Assembly: GCA_011763485.2 (NCBI GenBank)
Contig: JAANSK020196653.1
Span: 1-24,618, forward strand
Origin: Isoetes engelmannii
Lineage: Eukaryota; Streptophyta; Lycopodiopsida; Isoetales; Isoetaceae
Direction: 5' to 3'
DNA: 24,618 nucleotides
The translations under genes were made by a program, and so were the position numbers. Under the pieces are notes generated by a model, which had not been told where the DNA came from, searched no databases, and was given only the letters and a program-made list of their open reading frames with translations. Of the stretch, positions 8,368 through 17,876 are shown in pieces (positions within the stretch are counted from its first letter, which is position 1; every line of letters starts with the position of its first letter).

Positions 8368-9044
8368 CCTCACTGTCAATAGTTCGAATTCAGATTTCAG
8401 GGACAACCCAAGTAGCAAATGTCCGGATATCTCCAGATCAATTGTGGAAAGCCAAAGGCACTCTTAGTCGTGCTCCAAGGCACCTACTATCCATGAATAT
8501 GGGGCCTCCTACTTCTCGACCTCAGCAGCAGCCATCTGCAGTTGAGAAGCAAGTCGTTTAATTATTGGATCAAGTGACACTCACTGAGCAACCCCGCCGC
8601 CCTTCAAATTGGATCACAGAAGTACCTGTCGGGGACATTCATCCAGTCAGCATGGTTTTAGCCACTGCACCTCAGCCGAAATTTGAAGATCTCAATGTTG
8701 AAACGCAACAACGGCTGCGCTAATTAAAGCAAAGATTATCCCAAAGTGGTATAGCACCCGAAGTTGTCTTCGCCACCACTAGGGCACACAAAGGCCGTTC
8801 GACCTTTCGAACGGCTATCCCATAAACTTTTCATGAGGTTGCTACTCAATTGCCCACGATTCCAGAGGTTCCATTGCCATCCAACATTGTCGTGCCTTTC
8901 GAAGCACAAGAGGCACCGAGCAATACAAAACTTCACCTCCCCCTACCAGTCAATTTTTAGCTTCACAAAGTTCCACAACTTCAAACCACTTCACTTCATG
9001 CCGAGCTCATTCATACCTTTCAAAACATCAAAATCTCCATCAGT
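8368..9044 (+). pseudogene. Gypsy B gag-protease linker (copy 1)
   Basis: One frame runs through here with scattered stops. It is Pro/Ser/Gln-rich and includes a NWITEVPVGDIHPVSMVLA segment near 8610-8670. No fold is recognised. It looks like the low-conservation stretch between the zinc knuckle and the protease of Tat-like elements. Confidence 0.6.
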
Positions 9045-9640
9045 ATGTCCACTCTTCATTCCATCTGCCCTATCTTTCCTTCTTCTAGCCCTCTTCCAAC
9101 TGTACTGATGGGAGCCGTGGGTACCACTACCCCGACAATGGACGGTTATGTTGGCTCGCATAGGATTAACCATGTGAAAATTGACGGGGGTAGTGCGATC
9201 AACCTCATAACTGATCTGTTGAAAAGGTGTCTGGGTGTGCAATTCTTGCACCCGCATGCATACGACATAAAGTTGACTAATGGAACCATTGCTAGTCCAT
9301 AGGGCATTGCAAATGATGTTGAGCTACATATTGGCGAGCTAAAGTTCACCCTGCATTTTGGGGTTCTGCAACCTGAGCAAGACCCCTGAGATTATGAGAT
9401 GTTGGTGGGTCGCCCTTTTATATGCCTGGCAGAAGGACAGCATAATTGGCGACAAGATGTGCTGGAAATTTCTGATGCACGGTACACGGCCACACTGCAT
9501 CTCACCACAGATAGGATAATTTCTGTTGAGCACAAGGAAGGACACTTTTCAAATAGTGATCTCGGCAATGATACTGCCATGGTCACTTCCGTTCCACTCA
9601 ATCACCACTTGCTCCCGATCTGTGGGCGAATAATGAGCTC
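9045..9640 (+). pseudogene. Gypsy B retropepsin-like protease (copy 1)
   Basis: The active-site motif reads KIDGGSAINLI, with the Asp codon at 9183-9185; the D-G-G-S form is usual in plant Tat-type proteases in place of D-T/S-G. The flap and second half follow, with ELHIGELKFTLHFGVL and the closing YEMLVGRPFI motif near 9405, then WRQDVLEISDARYTATL. In-frame stops occur at 9301 and 9388. It would have cleaved the Gag-Pol precursor. Confidence 0.8.
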
Positions 9641-10150
9641 TATAGTGATGAGGCCCTTGCTGCTATTTTCAATCCTCAGCTGCATAATTCCTATCATGTC
9701 GATATCATTCCACACACTTCTGCTTCCAACACAGCTTTCCAAGATCCTTCATTTGCTTCTTCTTCAAATTGTCCAATTTCAACCCTCTCAGTGATGCACC
9801 ACCTGTGGATATGAGTTCTGCATATAATGATCATGTTGTTCCTATTATTAAAACAAATGAACAGATCCGACTTTTCAAAGGTTCCTGCACCAGCTTACAA
9901 CTAATGTTTTGCCTACTTCATCTATGTTCAATTCATATCATGTTGCCATTGTGACAAATGATTCAGCTTCATCTTGTGCAACCGATATACCTTCTTCTTC
10001 ATCTGCTTCCTCCACAATTGCAGTACCATCTCTTTCCATCGCTCCTTCACACCGATCTTCATTCTGACTCAACTCAATCATCTGCCACTCCTCTCTTTTT
10101 CACCACCACATCTTCTGCTCCACCCGAGTTTGCTTACCCGCATGTGCACG
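9641..10150 (+). pseudogene. Gypsy B protease-RT spacer, Ser-rich (copy 1)
   Basis: This stretch encodes a Ser/Thr/Pro-rich linker (for example TNDSASSCATDIPSSSSASS near 9954-10013) broken by frameshifts. Bases 9794-10150 are absent from copy 2, a 357-base difference. Because the segment reads as ordinary linker, I infer loss from copy 2 rather than gain in copy 1. Confidence 0.65.
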
Positions 10151-10640
10151 CGCTAGTAGAGTCCATATTGCAACCGCACATTGATACTCCTCCCTTGGAG
10201 GCTGTCGACATTGGTTTTGAGCAACCTGTGAGAATTGCTGCATATCTTCAAGACGACTTTCATGCTGATTTGCTCAAAGTTGCTGACAGAGTTTTGACAT
10301 ATATTTGCCTGGAACTACTCTGATCTCCATGGGATTGATCCGGCCCTTTGACAACTCCATTTCCACGAAACTAGATGCACGACCTTTCTATCAACGCCAG
10401 TACAAATTAGATCCTAATTTCAAGGACCGTGTCGAAGGTGAAATTCATACACTGCTAACCGTCAGGCTCATCATGAAGTTAAACATTATGAATAGGTCAG
10501 CTCCATACTCGTGGTTTTGAAAGAATGAGAAAATACGGGTCTGTGTGGACTACCAAAAATTGGATGCAGCCACCAAAAGAGACCATTTCCCGTCCCTAAC
10601 TTGGATACCAGGAGCAATATCCGGTCTGCAAATTCCGGGG
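10151..10640 (+). pseudogene. Gypsy B reverse transcriptase, N-terminal part (copy 1)
   Basis: The segment runs from PHIDTPPLEAVDIGFEQPVR through RIAAYLQDDFHADLLK and a GIDP motif to YQRQYKLDPNFKDRVEGEI, then IRVCVDYQKLDAATKRDHFPS. This matches the region before and including the first palm motif of plant gypsy RTs (VCVDYRDLNKA-KDDFPLP). Frameshifts occur near 10280 and 10330, and a TGA at 10518 interrupts the middle. Similarity ends by 10640, before the catalytic YxDD box. Confidence 0.8.
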
Positions 10641-11862
10641 GGGCTCGGAGGCCTTTTGTTGATGTAAATGGGCGGACCCAGGCCAACTTAACACAGGTGA
10701 TACAACATCACTTGTCGCTGGACCCTCTACCGCTGCTTGATATGAATTTGGCTGTTGTCTCTGATGTCTAGTAGAGGTAGGAGTGTCTTTGGTCTGGCTT
10801 TACTGTGTAGCGGGTGCCCTGGGCGTGTGTCATGCATCCAGACATGATCAGTAGTTGCATGGGTCACATCAACTTTCAATGCCTGGAGATGAGAGCATAG
10901 CTCTTATCGCATGATCCCATGCCTTTCCAATCCTCCCTGCAATGGCAAAGCTGTTCATGCTCATTAGCATGGAGTCCCTTACCTTGCTGAGCAATTCTCT
11001 TGCGCGTATCTTGCATATTTCAGTCCCGATTAGAGGAAATTTCATCCAATATCTGAAGTCGTAAGGTTACCCCTGTGCCCTCAACAAATCTTATCGTTCC
11101 TCCTATAGAGCCAGAAGATGCCGTTGTGAACATGCAACAAAATTGTGGCTCCCGCGGCCGGGGTTAGCCGACAGTGCGCCACCGGCCAAACTAGAAGGAG
11201 GAATTAAGTAGCATTTTCCTACAATAGAGAAATAGGGGAGTTCCCCTCCCCTCCCCCTTTCTCTTGTCACAAAGTGCAGTTCCGGCTATCGCATCGACAA
11301 AGCACAATCCCTTTTTCTTTCGTTTATCCCTGCTCGTTTTGATAACCCTTCAAATCCAGCTCTTGTTGCCAAGCTGCCGGAGCTGAGACCTAAGGAAAAA
11401 GCCAGAAACAAAAGACGCGTCATCTTTGGCGATGGCGAAGGAGCTCGAAGCCTAAAGCTCCAGCCCTGTCGGATATCTGTTTTAATGTAGCCACTCTAGA
11501 AACTAGGATCAAATTTGAAATGGGCATCAATTATTTGGATGTAGGCTAGTGACGAGCATATCTCGAGCATAGGCCTGTGGGACCTTACGGGCCTGAAGAA
11601 CCATTATTCCCTACCTTCCCCTCCTGTGACGGGTTAAAAGCGACCATAAGGTAAAGAATATCCAGTGGCTTCAAGACCTTGTTTAGCCTACTTGAGAAAT
11701 GCGTGAGCAAATATGCTCTGCTTGCTTTAGCAGTCTGCTATGAGCTTTCCTCAGTGGTGCAACAATTAACAACATTGCAAACACAACCCACAAAAATCGA
11801 GAATACAAGCATAAGAATAGTCTGCATATTCCCCAACACAACCGCATTTTTGGGTGCCATAT

Positions 11863-11898
11863 TTCATGGGTGTATTATTGCTTCATGGGTGTATTATT
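11863..11898 (+). repeat. Two tandem copies of a TTCATGGGTGTATTATT motif (copy 1)
   Basis: TTCATGGGTGTATTATT occurs at 11863 and 11882, separated by GC. The same pair is in copy 2 at 21706-21741. Confidence 0.9.
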
Positions 11899-12137
11899 TT
11901 TTTAGATCTTTGGATTGTGGCACAATTCATGAGATATTCCCTCTTCACAGATCCTGTCCGCCCTTGTGAAGTCTTTCTGGGGTCAAATCAGACCCTGTTG
12001 ACCCGCTTTTAAAGGGGGCGCTTGAAGACCAGGCACCATTGGTTAAGATTGTATGTAAGCATCCTCGTATCTCTACAGTACAACAAAACAGATTACCTAA
12101 TGTCTGATACATCTCAGACTTGCAACAGACCAGGGCT

Positions 12138-12154
12138 TGGGGAATCGAACCCCA
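12138..12154 (-). other. tRNA T-arm / Pol III B-box-like hairpin (copy 1)
   Basis: On the minus strand a 5-bp stem TGGGG/CCCCA encloses the seven-base loop TTCGATT, and GGTTCGATTCC matches the Pol III B box. No convincing A box or full cloverleaf surrounds it. It may be a remnant of a tRNA-derived SINE or a chance hairpin. Copy 2 has one stem mismatch. Confidence 0.4.
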
Positions 12155-12332
12155 ACAAAAATCCAATGCCCTTGGCATACCTTAAACAAAATCGATTGAA
12201 AGCAAAATACATAGGCGCTAACACGGTTCTAAACATAGGCGTCATTTTGGAAAAGGGCCGAAACAGGGTTTCTGTTGTATGGCTGATTGGTTAAGCAGCA
12301 TTGGCTGATTAGAAACATCATCAGAAATAGGC

Positions 12333-13149
12333 ATGCCAGCGAAGAAATCTGCTACGGATGTAAGACCCGATGAGGGAGATCCGATGATGATTGACACCGT
12401 CAACTTGATTAAAGGCCTTTGTGATGAATTTCGTACTACCAAAGATGAATTTCCCATTACCATAACAGATCTTAGAACACCCAAGGATGAGTTACTTCTC
12501 ACGAAAGAAGAATTGCGGTCTGTAAAAGATGAGATAAAGCAGTTAAACAGGACAACTGGAGACTTGCAGCATACAACACAAGCCTTAGAGTCTGGGCAAA
12601 TGAAGATCATGGAATCAATTGCAGAATTGGAAGATCAACCCATGCAGCAGAAGGATATGGCTCAACACCACCATCTGAACATATGGTGGAGCAAGTTACT
12701 TCAAAAATTGAATACCAGGTTGCTCATCTCTTTAACCAAGGACAAAAGAGAATTGTTGAATATGAAGATCGAGCTACCAGAGCACAAAACATCCTTGTTA
12801 CTGGAATTGTTGAGCAAGAAAACGAAGATACAAAATCAACAACTGACGGATTTTTTAAGGATATAATGCATCTAACTGATCCAGGCTTCACCTTTTGCAA
12901 AAGAATTGGACGTAAACAAGAAGGTAAACATCGTCCTATTATTTTAAAATTTCAAAGTCTAGAAAGTAGAAACCGTGTCATGCAGCATAGATGACACTTG
13001 AAAGGTCAGCGCATCTGGCTCAATGATGATTTGACTTTACAACAACAAAAAGAGTGCAGGCAATTGATGGATGAGGTTCGTAAGATGAAAGCTGAAGGGA
13101 AGAATGCTTTTATTGTGAGCAATCGGATTGTTGTTCGCAATAATGGATG
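12333..13149 (+). pseudogene. LINE ORF1p-like protein (copy 1)
   Basis: From ATG 12333 the first 115 codons form a heptad-rich coiled coil with KDE/KEE repeats (TKDEF, PKDELLLTKEEL, VKDEIKQL). A shared 2-base shift near 12655 then moves the frame. From 12683 the protein continues with an RRM-like part (NILVTGIVEQENEDT, CKRIGRKQEGKHRPIILKF, RNRVMQHR) and a C-terminal domain (RIWLNDDLTLQQQKE, VRKMKAEGKNAFIVSNRIVV). That order is the one of vertebrate-type L1 ORF1p, an RNA chaperone that forms trimers through the coil. A TGA at 12992 interrupts this copy. The reading then runs straight on towards the endonuclease. Confidence 0.8.
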
Positions 13150-13715
13150 GGAAGTAAAGACCCTCAGTCTAATGGTTGGAATATACATGGTTTTAATGAA
13201 TCAAAGATTCTTAGTAATATAGAAATGTTTGAACAGTTTGATATTCTTTCATTCAGTAAGGCATGGGAACATGAAACAAACAGATTGATTCCCATCCATG
13301 GGTTTACACTGCTTGAGACCGCTTCGAATGAGTTACAGGGAAGCCGCAAAGGATGGGGCAGACTTGCATGCTTTGTTAAAAACGAGATTTGCAATGCGAT
13401 AAGTGTGATCAAACAGGTTTATGTAGTAGGGGACATGAATGGCAGGCTCAGGAATAAGCAAGCTACTGTTTGGGCTCATGAAGGAAACCATTAGTGGCTT
13501 ATGGAACAGGCAGACCCTTTGTTGTCATGGCCTAGGACCTCTTGTGATATGCAAAATGGGGGAACATATTCTTGGCTTATGTGAAGCGCATGAACTAGTC
13601 GTGTACAAGGGTATTGCTGTATTCCCATAATCCAATAAATATACATGTTTTCAGCCCAATGGAAATAGTATTGTGGACATATTGTTAGGAAGCCCAAATG
13701 ATATGCACTTGGTGA
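13150..13715 (+). pseudogene. LINE endonuclease, partial (copy 1)
   Basis: The apurinic-endonuclease-like domain of non-LTR elements starts at WNIHGFNESKIL near 13168, reached after a 1-base deletion at about 13173. It includes LSFSKAWEHE (catalytic Glu position is Lys here), GWGRLACFVKNEI, VVGDMNGR (catalytic Asp-x-Asn kept) and CFQPNGNSIVDILLGSP. A 177-base segment between ISVIK and QVYVV is missing relative to copy 2. Stops occur at 13492 and 13627. The final SDH motif lies beyond the truncation at 13715. Confidence 0.85.
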
Positions 13716-13722
13716 TAATATG
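13716..13722. other. Seven filler bases at the tandem duplication junction
   Basis: TAATATG lies between the last base shared with the LINE (13715) and the first base shared with gypsy A (13723). It matches neither flank: copy 2 continues CTAGTTT after TTGGTGA, and copy 1 has AGAAATC before AAGCC. Short filler is typical of end joining. Confidence 0.8.
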
Positions 13723-13908
13723 AAGCCAATCATCTTGCTCATAATTAATGAAATCTAAGATATTGCTCCAACATTTGATTTGTGCATTCTGTTTGACCAT
13801 CACTCTGAGGATGATAGCTCGAGGAGAGTTTGCAAGAAACCTTAAGGAGCTTAAGCAAGTGCTTCCCAAACTTCGAGATGAATTGCGATCCATGATCACT
13901 AATGATGT
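13723..13908 (-). pseudogene. Gypsy A integrase catalytic core, second half (copy 2)
   Basis: The minus strand carries IISDHGSQFISKFGKHLL and SYHPQSDGQTECTNQMLEQYL, with the second catalytic Asp and the Glu of D-D-35-E. It ends at the duplication junction before the YNNS motif and C-terminal domain seen in copy 1. Confidence 0.88.
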
Positions 13909-14290
13909 CTTCAACAAAACTGCGAAGCCGAGACCACCAATACTTTCGGGTGACCAACCCAAGTGTTTTGTGGACTCTAAAGTGTCCAGCCATCTGTGTG
14001 AAATGACAGTACTACAAAATTTGCAGACGAGCAGGGCCATCAGGAATGTACGAAAGATTATGACGAAAAAGCACCATCTTTCCAGCTGAACTGATTATAA
14101 TCTGTGCAAGAATTCTTGGATCTCGATCAAGAAGCATGTTCTGGAACAATATGATCCAAGATGTCATGCTGGAATCAAGAAGGCTTGAATCTGTGGGTGC
14201 TTCAAAGAGATTAGCTGCAAGTAGTCGAAGGCGATCGGGACCCAAAAGGACCTGTTTTTTGATGATCAAAGGCAGGCTCTCCTAAACAAG
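13909..14290 (-). repeat. Duplicated integrase HHCC segment, inserted unit (copy 2)
   Basis: This is the counterpart of 3677-4054 and duplicates 14422-14804. It joins the same FVED codons to IISDHGS of the core. A small deletion near 14072 distinguishes it from copy 1. Confidence 0.9.
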
Positions 14291-14804
14291 AAGATCGGTA
14301 ATGAAGTCCAAAGAAATGGATTTTCACGGACCTTCTAGGACTGGCAGTAGTTGCAATAAACCATACGGGCGATGTCGAAGCATCTTAGACCGACAACACA
14401 CATCACAAGTGCGAACATAGTCTTCAACAAAACTGCGAAGCCGAGGCCACCAATACTTCCGGGTGACCAACCCGAGTGTTTTATAGACTCTAAAGTGTCC
14501 AGCCATCTGTGTGTCATGACAATACTGCAAAATTCGCAGACGAGCAGGGCCATCAGGAATGTACGAAAGATTATGACGAAAAAGCAACCCATCTTTCCAG
14601 TTGAACTGATTATAATATGTGCGAGAATTCTTGGACCTCGAGCAAGAAGCATGTTCTGGAACAATATGATCCAAGGTGTCCTGTTGGAATCAAGAAAGGC
14701 TTGAATCTGTGGGTGCTTCAAAGAGTTTAGCTGCAAGTAGCCGAAGGCGACCGGGATACAAAAGGACCTGTTTTTTATGATCAAAGGCAGGCTCTCCTAA
14801 CCAA
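14291..14804 (-). pseudogene. Gypsy A integrase zinc-binding domain and core start (copy 2)
   Basis: On the minus strand the HHCC finger is fully readable (HDTQMAGHFRVYKTLGL, then TCDVCCRSK), followed by LLPVLEGP, a TGA in place of Trp, and KSISLDFITDLL with the presumed first catalytic Asp. It then runs into the duplicated unit. The TGA is shared with copy 1. Confidence 0.87.
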
Positions 14805-14821
14805 GGTGTAAGGTATGAGCA

Positions 14822-15184
14822 TCAAGATAACGCATCTGCCTTTCCTTGTTGCGGCTCTGGGCGATATGTGGTAAGAAAATTAAAATGCGTAAGGAACTGT
14901 GCCCAACGAGCCTGGCGCCGATTCAGGACTCGAGCATTCTGGAAGTATGTGAGGTTCTTGTGATCGTTATAGATAGTGATCTGACGAGGATAACCTCCAA
15001 GAAATGACACCACTGCTCAAAGGAATTTACAATGGCCAGAAGTTCTTTATCATGGATCATGGCTCATCATTCCCGGTCTACGACAGAACACTCCCAAGTG
15101 CAAAATCAGATGCACCCGCTTCCATAATGAAAGACTTGGTTGGATCAACATGCAACAAAATAGGGGCAGATGTAAAGGCTTTCT
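14822..15184 (-). pseudogene. Gypsy A RNase H (copy 2), internal deletion
   Basis: The C-terminal part ([36 protein letters not shown]) is intact. Compared with copy 1, a net 55 bases are missing near 15059-15062, which removes the [17 protein letters not shown] segment and shifts the frame. This copy cannot encode a complete RNase H. Confidence 0.85.
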
Positions 15185-16087
15185 TTAACTATCAAAGGTT
15201 ATCGCTGCTTCTGAAGTCCAAGCAAATGATTGATTCTTCTGTGTAAGCTGTGTGAGAGGTAACATGATCTTTGAGTAATTATTGATGAACTTGCGATAAA
15301 AATTCGCAAATCTCAAAAAACACTGCACATCCTGCACCGAACATGGTGTCTGCCAGTCTAAAACAGTTCGAACCTTCGCTGGATCCATGAAAATTTCATC
15401 CAGTCTAACCACATACCCTAGAAACTCTACTTGATTGTGGTCAAAACTGCATTTTTCCAACTTAGCATAAAGACCGTACTCCCTCACTCGTCGCAGAACT
15501 TGACGAACATGGGCATCATGCTCTTCATGATTTCTCGAATAAATAAAGATGTCATCCAGATAAACTATCATGAAGATGTCAAGGAAATCTCGGAAAACAT
15601 CCTTTGCCATATGCTGGAATACTGCTGGCACATTTGCGAGACCAAAGGGCATAACTGTATATTCGAAGTGCCCATATCACATACGAAAGGTAGTCTTCCA
15701 CTCGTCTCCTGGGCGGATCCGGACAAGAATATATGTATCCCGAAGATCCAACTTTGGGAAGTATTTAGCTCCACTAAATTGCTCCAAAAGACTTGAAATC
15801 AGAGGCAAAGCATATCTATTTTGGATGGTGACCTTGTTTAAGCCTCGATAATCCAGGATCAAACGAAGAGAGCCATCCTTCTTTTTTACAAAGAAGATGG
15901 GTGCACCAGCAATGAATCTAGAATGTCGAACAAATCCATTTGCCAAGTTTTCATCAATATAATCTCGGAGAACCTCGAGCTCTGATGGCGACAAATTATA
16001 AATTGGTCCCCATGGTGGTTCTTTTCCTGGCTGCAGATCAATAGGACAATCATAAGACCGATGCGCTGGAAGTGTACTGGCCTTCAC
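15185..16087 (-). pseudogene. Gypsy A reverse transcriptase (copy 2), YLDD intact
   Basis: The RT reads from [20 protein letters not shown] through [32 protein letters not shown] (first catalytic Asp), [29 protein letters not shown] and VYLDD at 15562-15551, to FLGYVV and FLRFANFYRKFI. All three catalytic Asp are present. A stop near 15675 divides the domain, so it is still a pseudogene. The [17 protein letters not shown] wording is of the sushi/Tf1/Tcn1 type. Confidence 0.92.
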
Positions 16088-16111
16088 CTTGTCAAGAACA
16101 TCTAGAAGCTC

Positions 16112-16600
16112 CTAATATTTTGCCGGAAGTTGAGTCTCTAACTTCTGTGGATTCGGACATGGAGTTGCTAACACTGCAAATAGGAACATCCCATCCTTTC
16201 GTCCTTCTTTGCGTAATCTTTGTACAAAAATAGTGGAGATCTGATGAGAGGCTAGTCCTGTAGAAACGAGGGACTTGGACGTACTATCCTTCTGAGGCTC
16301 CTTGATTGTGCGTTTTCTCCAATCAACATCCAGATTATGCAATTCAAACCAAGGCAGACCACGAACAATTGGGTGCTCGGAACTACTAATCATATTGAAG
16401 GAAATCACACATGACAAATCACTGAGAACCACACGAACTAGCTCAGACTCCTGAACTACATCTCTCGATGCAATAGGACGCCCATCAATAATTGCTACGA
16501 AATCTGGACAAGAAAGCTCCTTCAAGAAGATCTGATGTGTCAAGGCAAATTCTTGATCTATAAAACAAGAGTTGGCTCCTGAATCCCAGAGGGCAGAAGC
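16112..16600 (-). pseudogene. Gypsy A aspartic protease (copy 2)
   Basis: Asp-Ser-Gly lies at 16585-16577 in ALWDSGANSCFIDQEFALT. The frame stays open through THQIFLKELSCPDFVAIIDG, VVLSDLSCVISFN and EHPIVRGLPWFELHN. This is the most complete protease in the window and shares its frame with the downstream RT. The last part, before 16112, loses recognisable similarity. Confidence 0.86.
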
Positions 16601-16879
16601 AAAAACTTGATGGCATCTAACTGTGTTGATTTCAACCTGTGATACAAAAGCTCTGCTAACTCAATTGGATGGAATGGAACCGGTGCTAGGAACATACCTT
16701 ATATGTTCTGGACTGTCTAACCAAATGGCTCCAAATTTGGCCAGACTTACTCGTTTAACTCCTCTTCAATTAGACTCAAAACATCGAATCTATTAGAACG
16801 AGCCGAGCTGCTAGGTCTGCCAGGGCTACTGGATCCAACTGGAGAACTCGAACCAAGGTGGCACTAGCACTTACGTGAT

Positions 16880-17876
16880 TTACTTGACGTGTTGATGGTC
16901 TATGTGGACAGTTTACTGCTATGTGCCATGGACCTCCGCAATAAAGGCATAACCGATTTGCTCAACGCCTTTGCTTCTCTTCTTCTGTCAAAGGTCCTCG
17001 ATGCCGCACTAACTCAATGTCCATTGGAGTGGGGCCATCTGCAAAAACGATATTGGATACTTGTGTAGGTGTTGAAGGTGGAATAGCCGTCACTGATGCA
17101 TACCTTCGCTCCGTTATAGAGCGTGAAGTCTGAAAACATTCAGAACGCTACTCAAATAGACAATTGTCATACCAGACCGCTCGACTAATTGCCTTTGTAA
17201 GGGACTTTGGATCTTCATAGAAGGTCAATAGAAGATCCTTGACATTGCGAAATCCATGCCGAAAGTGATCCATCACTGCCTCCTCATCCAAAGGAATATC
17301 GCAAGCAAGAAGACGAAAATCGACAGCATATGAAGAAGCAGGACGATCCCCTTCCCGCAACTTTTGAATTTTATTAATAGATGTCCTGACACTGTCTGTA
17401 TCACCAAAACAAGCCTAGAACTCCTTGATAAAATTGTCAAAGCTAATAAGGGCGACTTCTTTTCTAGCAATGGTGCAAACCAAGCTAATGCAGTACCCGT
17501 CAATAAGGTACCAACTAAACCAACTCGAGATGCGTCAATTGGATATCGGATAGGGTGCATTTGAATCAAAAGATGCACCTGGTTTAAAACCCTCAAAACT
17601 GGGACCGAGTAGCATCAAGCTTCCCCGGAAGACTAATATTGGGCTCTTTCAAAGCAATCTATGTTTCGGAGGACTGTTGTGTTGCAAACAGTAATTAGCC
17701 TTTAACTATTGTATACGCTAGGACAATTCTTCGGATTATTGCATCTTTTCAGACTCACTTGCTGCAATTGCATGATCAACTTTTGATTTTCCTGCTCCAG
17801 CGCCGCAAATTTTGTTTGGAGAGCAGTCCAACTCCAAGCGAACACGCAAATACTCTTGCTCACTAACTGAACCCAT
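16880..17876 (-). pseudogene. Gypsy A gag (copy 2), zinc knuckle intact
   Basis: Gag starts at ATG 17876-17874. A one-base insertion near 17823 shifts the frame in the N-terminal helix. Capsid motifs are as in copy 1 (MHPIRYPIDASRVGLVG, DRPASSYAVDFRLLACDI). The CCHC knuckle at 16949-16908 is complete: Cys-x2-Cys-x4-His-x4-Cys (CLYCGGPWHIAVNC). Other frameshifts are present, for example missing bases near 17247. Bases 16601-16879, between gag and protease, show no recognisable domain. Confidence 0.87.

Larger units (their letters stand above)
8326..10640 (+). mobile_element. Gypsy B copy 1: truncated Tat-like Ty3/gypsy remnant
   Basis: A different LTR retroelement on the plus strand has, in order, a gag zinc knuckle, a protease and the first part of a reverse transcriptase. 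From about 8364 to 9640 one reading frame runs through a few stop codons only. It ends abruptly inside the RT near 10640. Most of gag, the RT catalytic box, RNase H, integrase and both LTRs are absent. The DGGS protease motif and the DY-KLD-T-KDHFPS wording fit the non-chromovirus Tat/Athila side of plant gypsy elements. Confidence 0.82.
10641..12332. other. Unassigned 1.7-kb stretch between gypsy B and the LINE (copy 1)
   Basis: I recognise no protein family here. It holds a 64-codon open stretch on the minus strand (11060-10869), a plus-strand open stretch ending at 11490 that contains KRRVIFGDGEGARSLKL, a 19-bp direct repeat at 11863-11898 and a tRNA T-arm-like hairpin at 12138-12154. The part next to 12333 may be the LINE 5' UTR. 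The rest could belong to another degraded element whose coding part is lost. Confidence 0.5.
3491..13715 (+). repeat. Tandem segmental duplication, copy 1 (about 10.2 kb)
   Basis: This block contains part of gypsy A, gypsy B, the unassigned stretch and the 5' part of the LINE, and recurs in the same order and orientation at 13723-23707. Homology starts at AAGCCAATCATC (3491 and 13723) and ends at CACTTGGTGA (13715 and 23707). Two hand-aligned 120-base stretches differ at 2 positions (3541 on) and 6 positions (12739 on). The left flank 3051-3490 continues the gypsy A integrase, so 3491 is the duplication edge, not an element end. Confidence 0.95.
12333..13715 (+). mobile_element. LINE copy 1, cut at 13715 by the duplication junction
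   Basis: ORF1 (coiled coil plus L1-type RNA-binding domain) and the first part of an apurinic endonuclease are present. The element ends mid-endonuclease, exactly where homology to copy 2 ends, so the truncation comes from the duplication and not from 5' truncation during insertion. It carries an endonuclease deletion of 177 bases relative to copy 2. Confidence 0.88.

Noticed and set aside
8764-9108. 114-codon frame rich in Phe, Leu and Ser, ending in a hydrophobic segment like a membrane protein
   Set aside because: It is an alternative frame of the gypsy B linker, whose own frame leads into the protease. The hydrophobicity comes from TC-rich sequence.
11679-11969. 96-codon plus-strand frame with a hydrophobic stretch
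   Set aside because: It is not recognisable, spans the 19-bp direct repeat and is interrupted in copy 2 (TGA at 21570 in GCTTGAGC).
11945-12178. Minus-strand 77-codon frame with several Cys
   Set aside because: It covers the T-arm-like hairpin and has no family resemblance; the frame differs in copy 2. Better explained as non-coding repeat sequence.
12138-12330. Complete tRNA gene
   Set aside because: Only the T-arm is present; no D-arm, anticodon arm or acceptor pairing was found.
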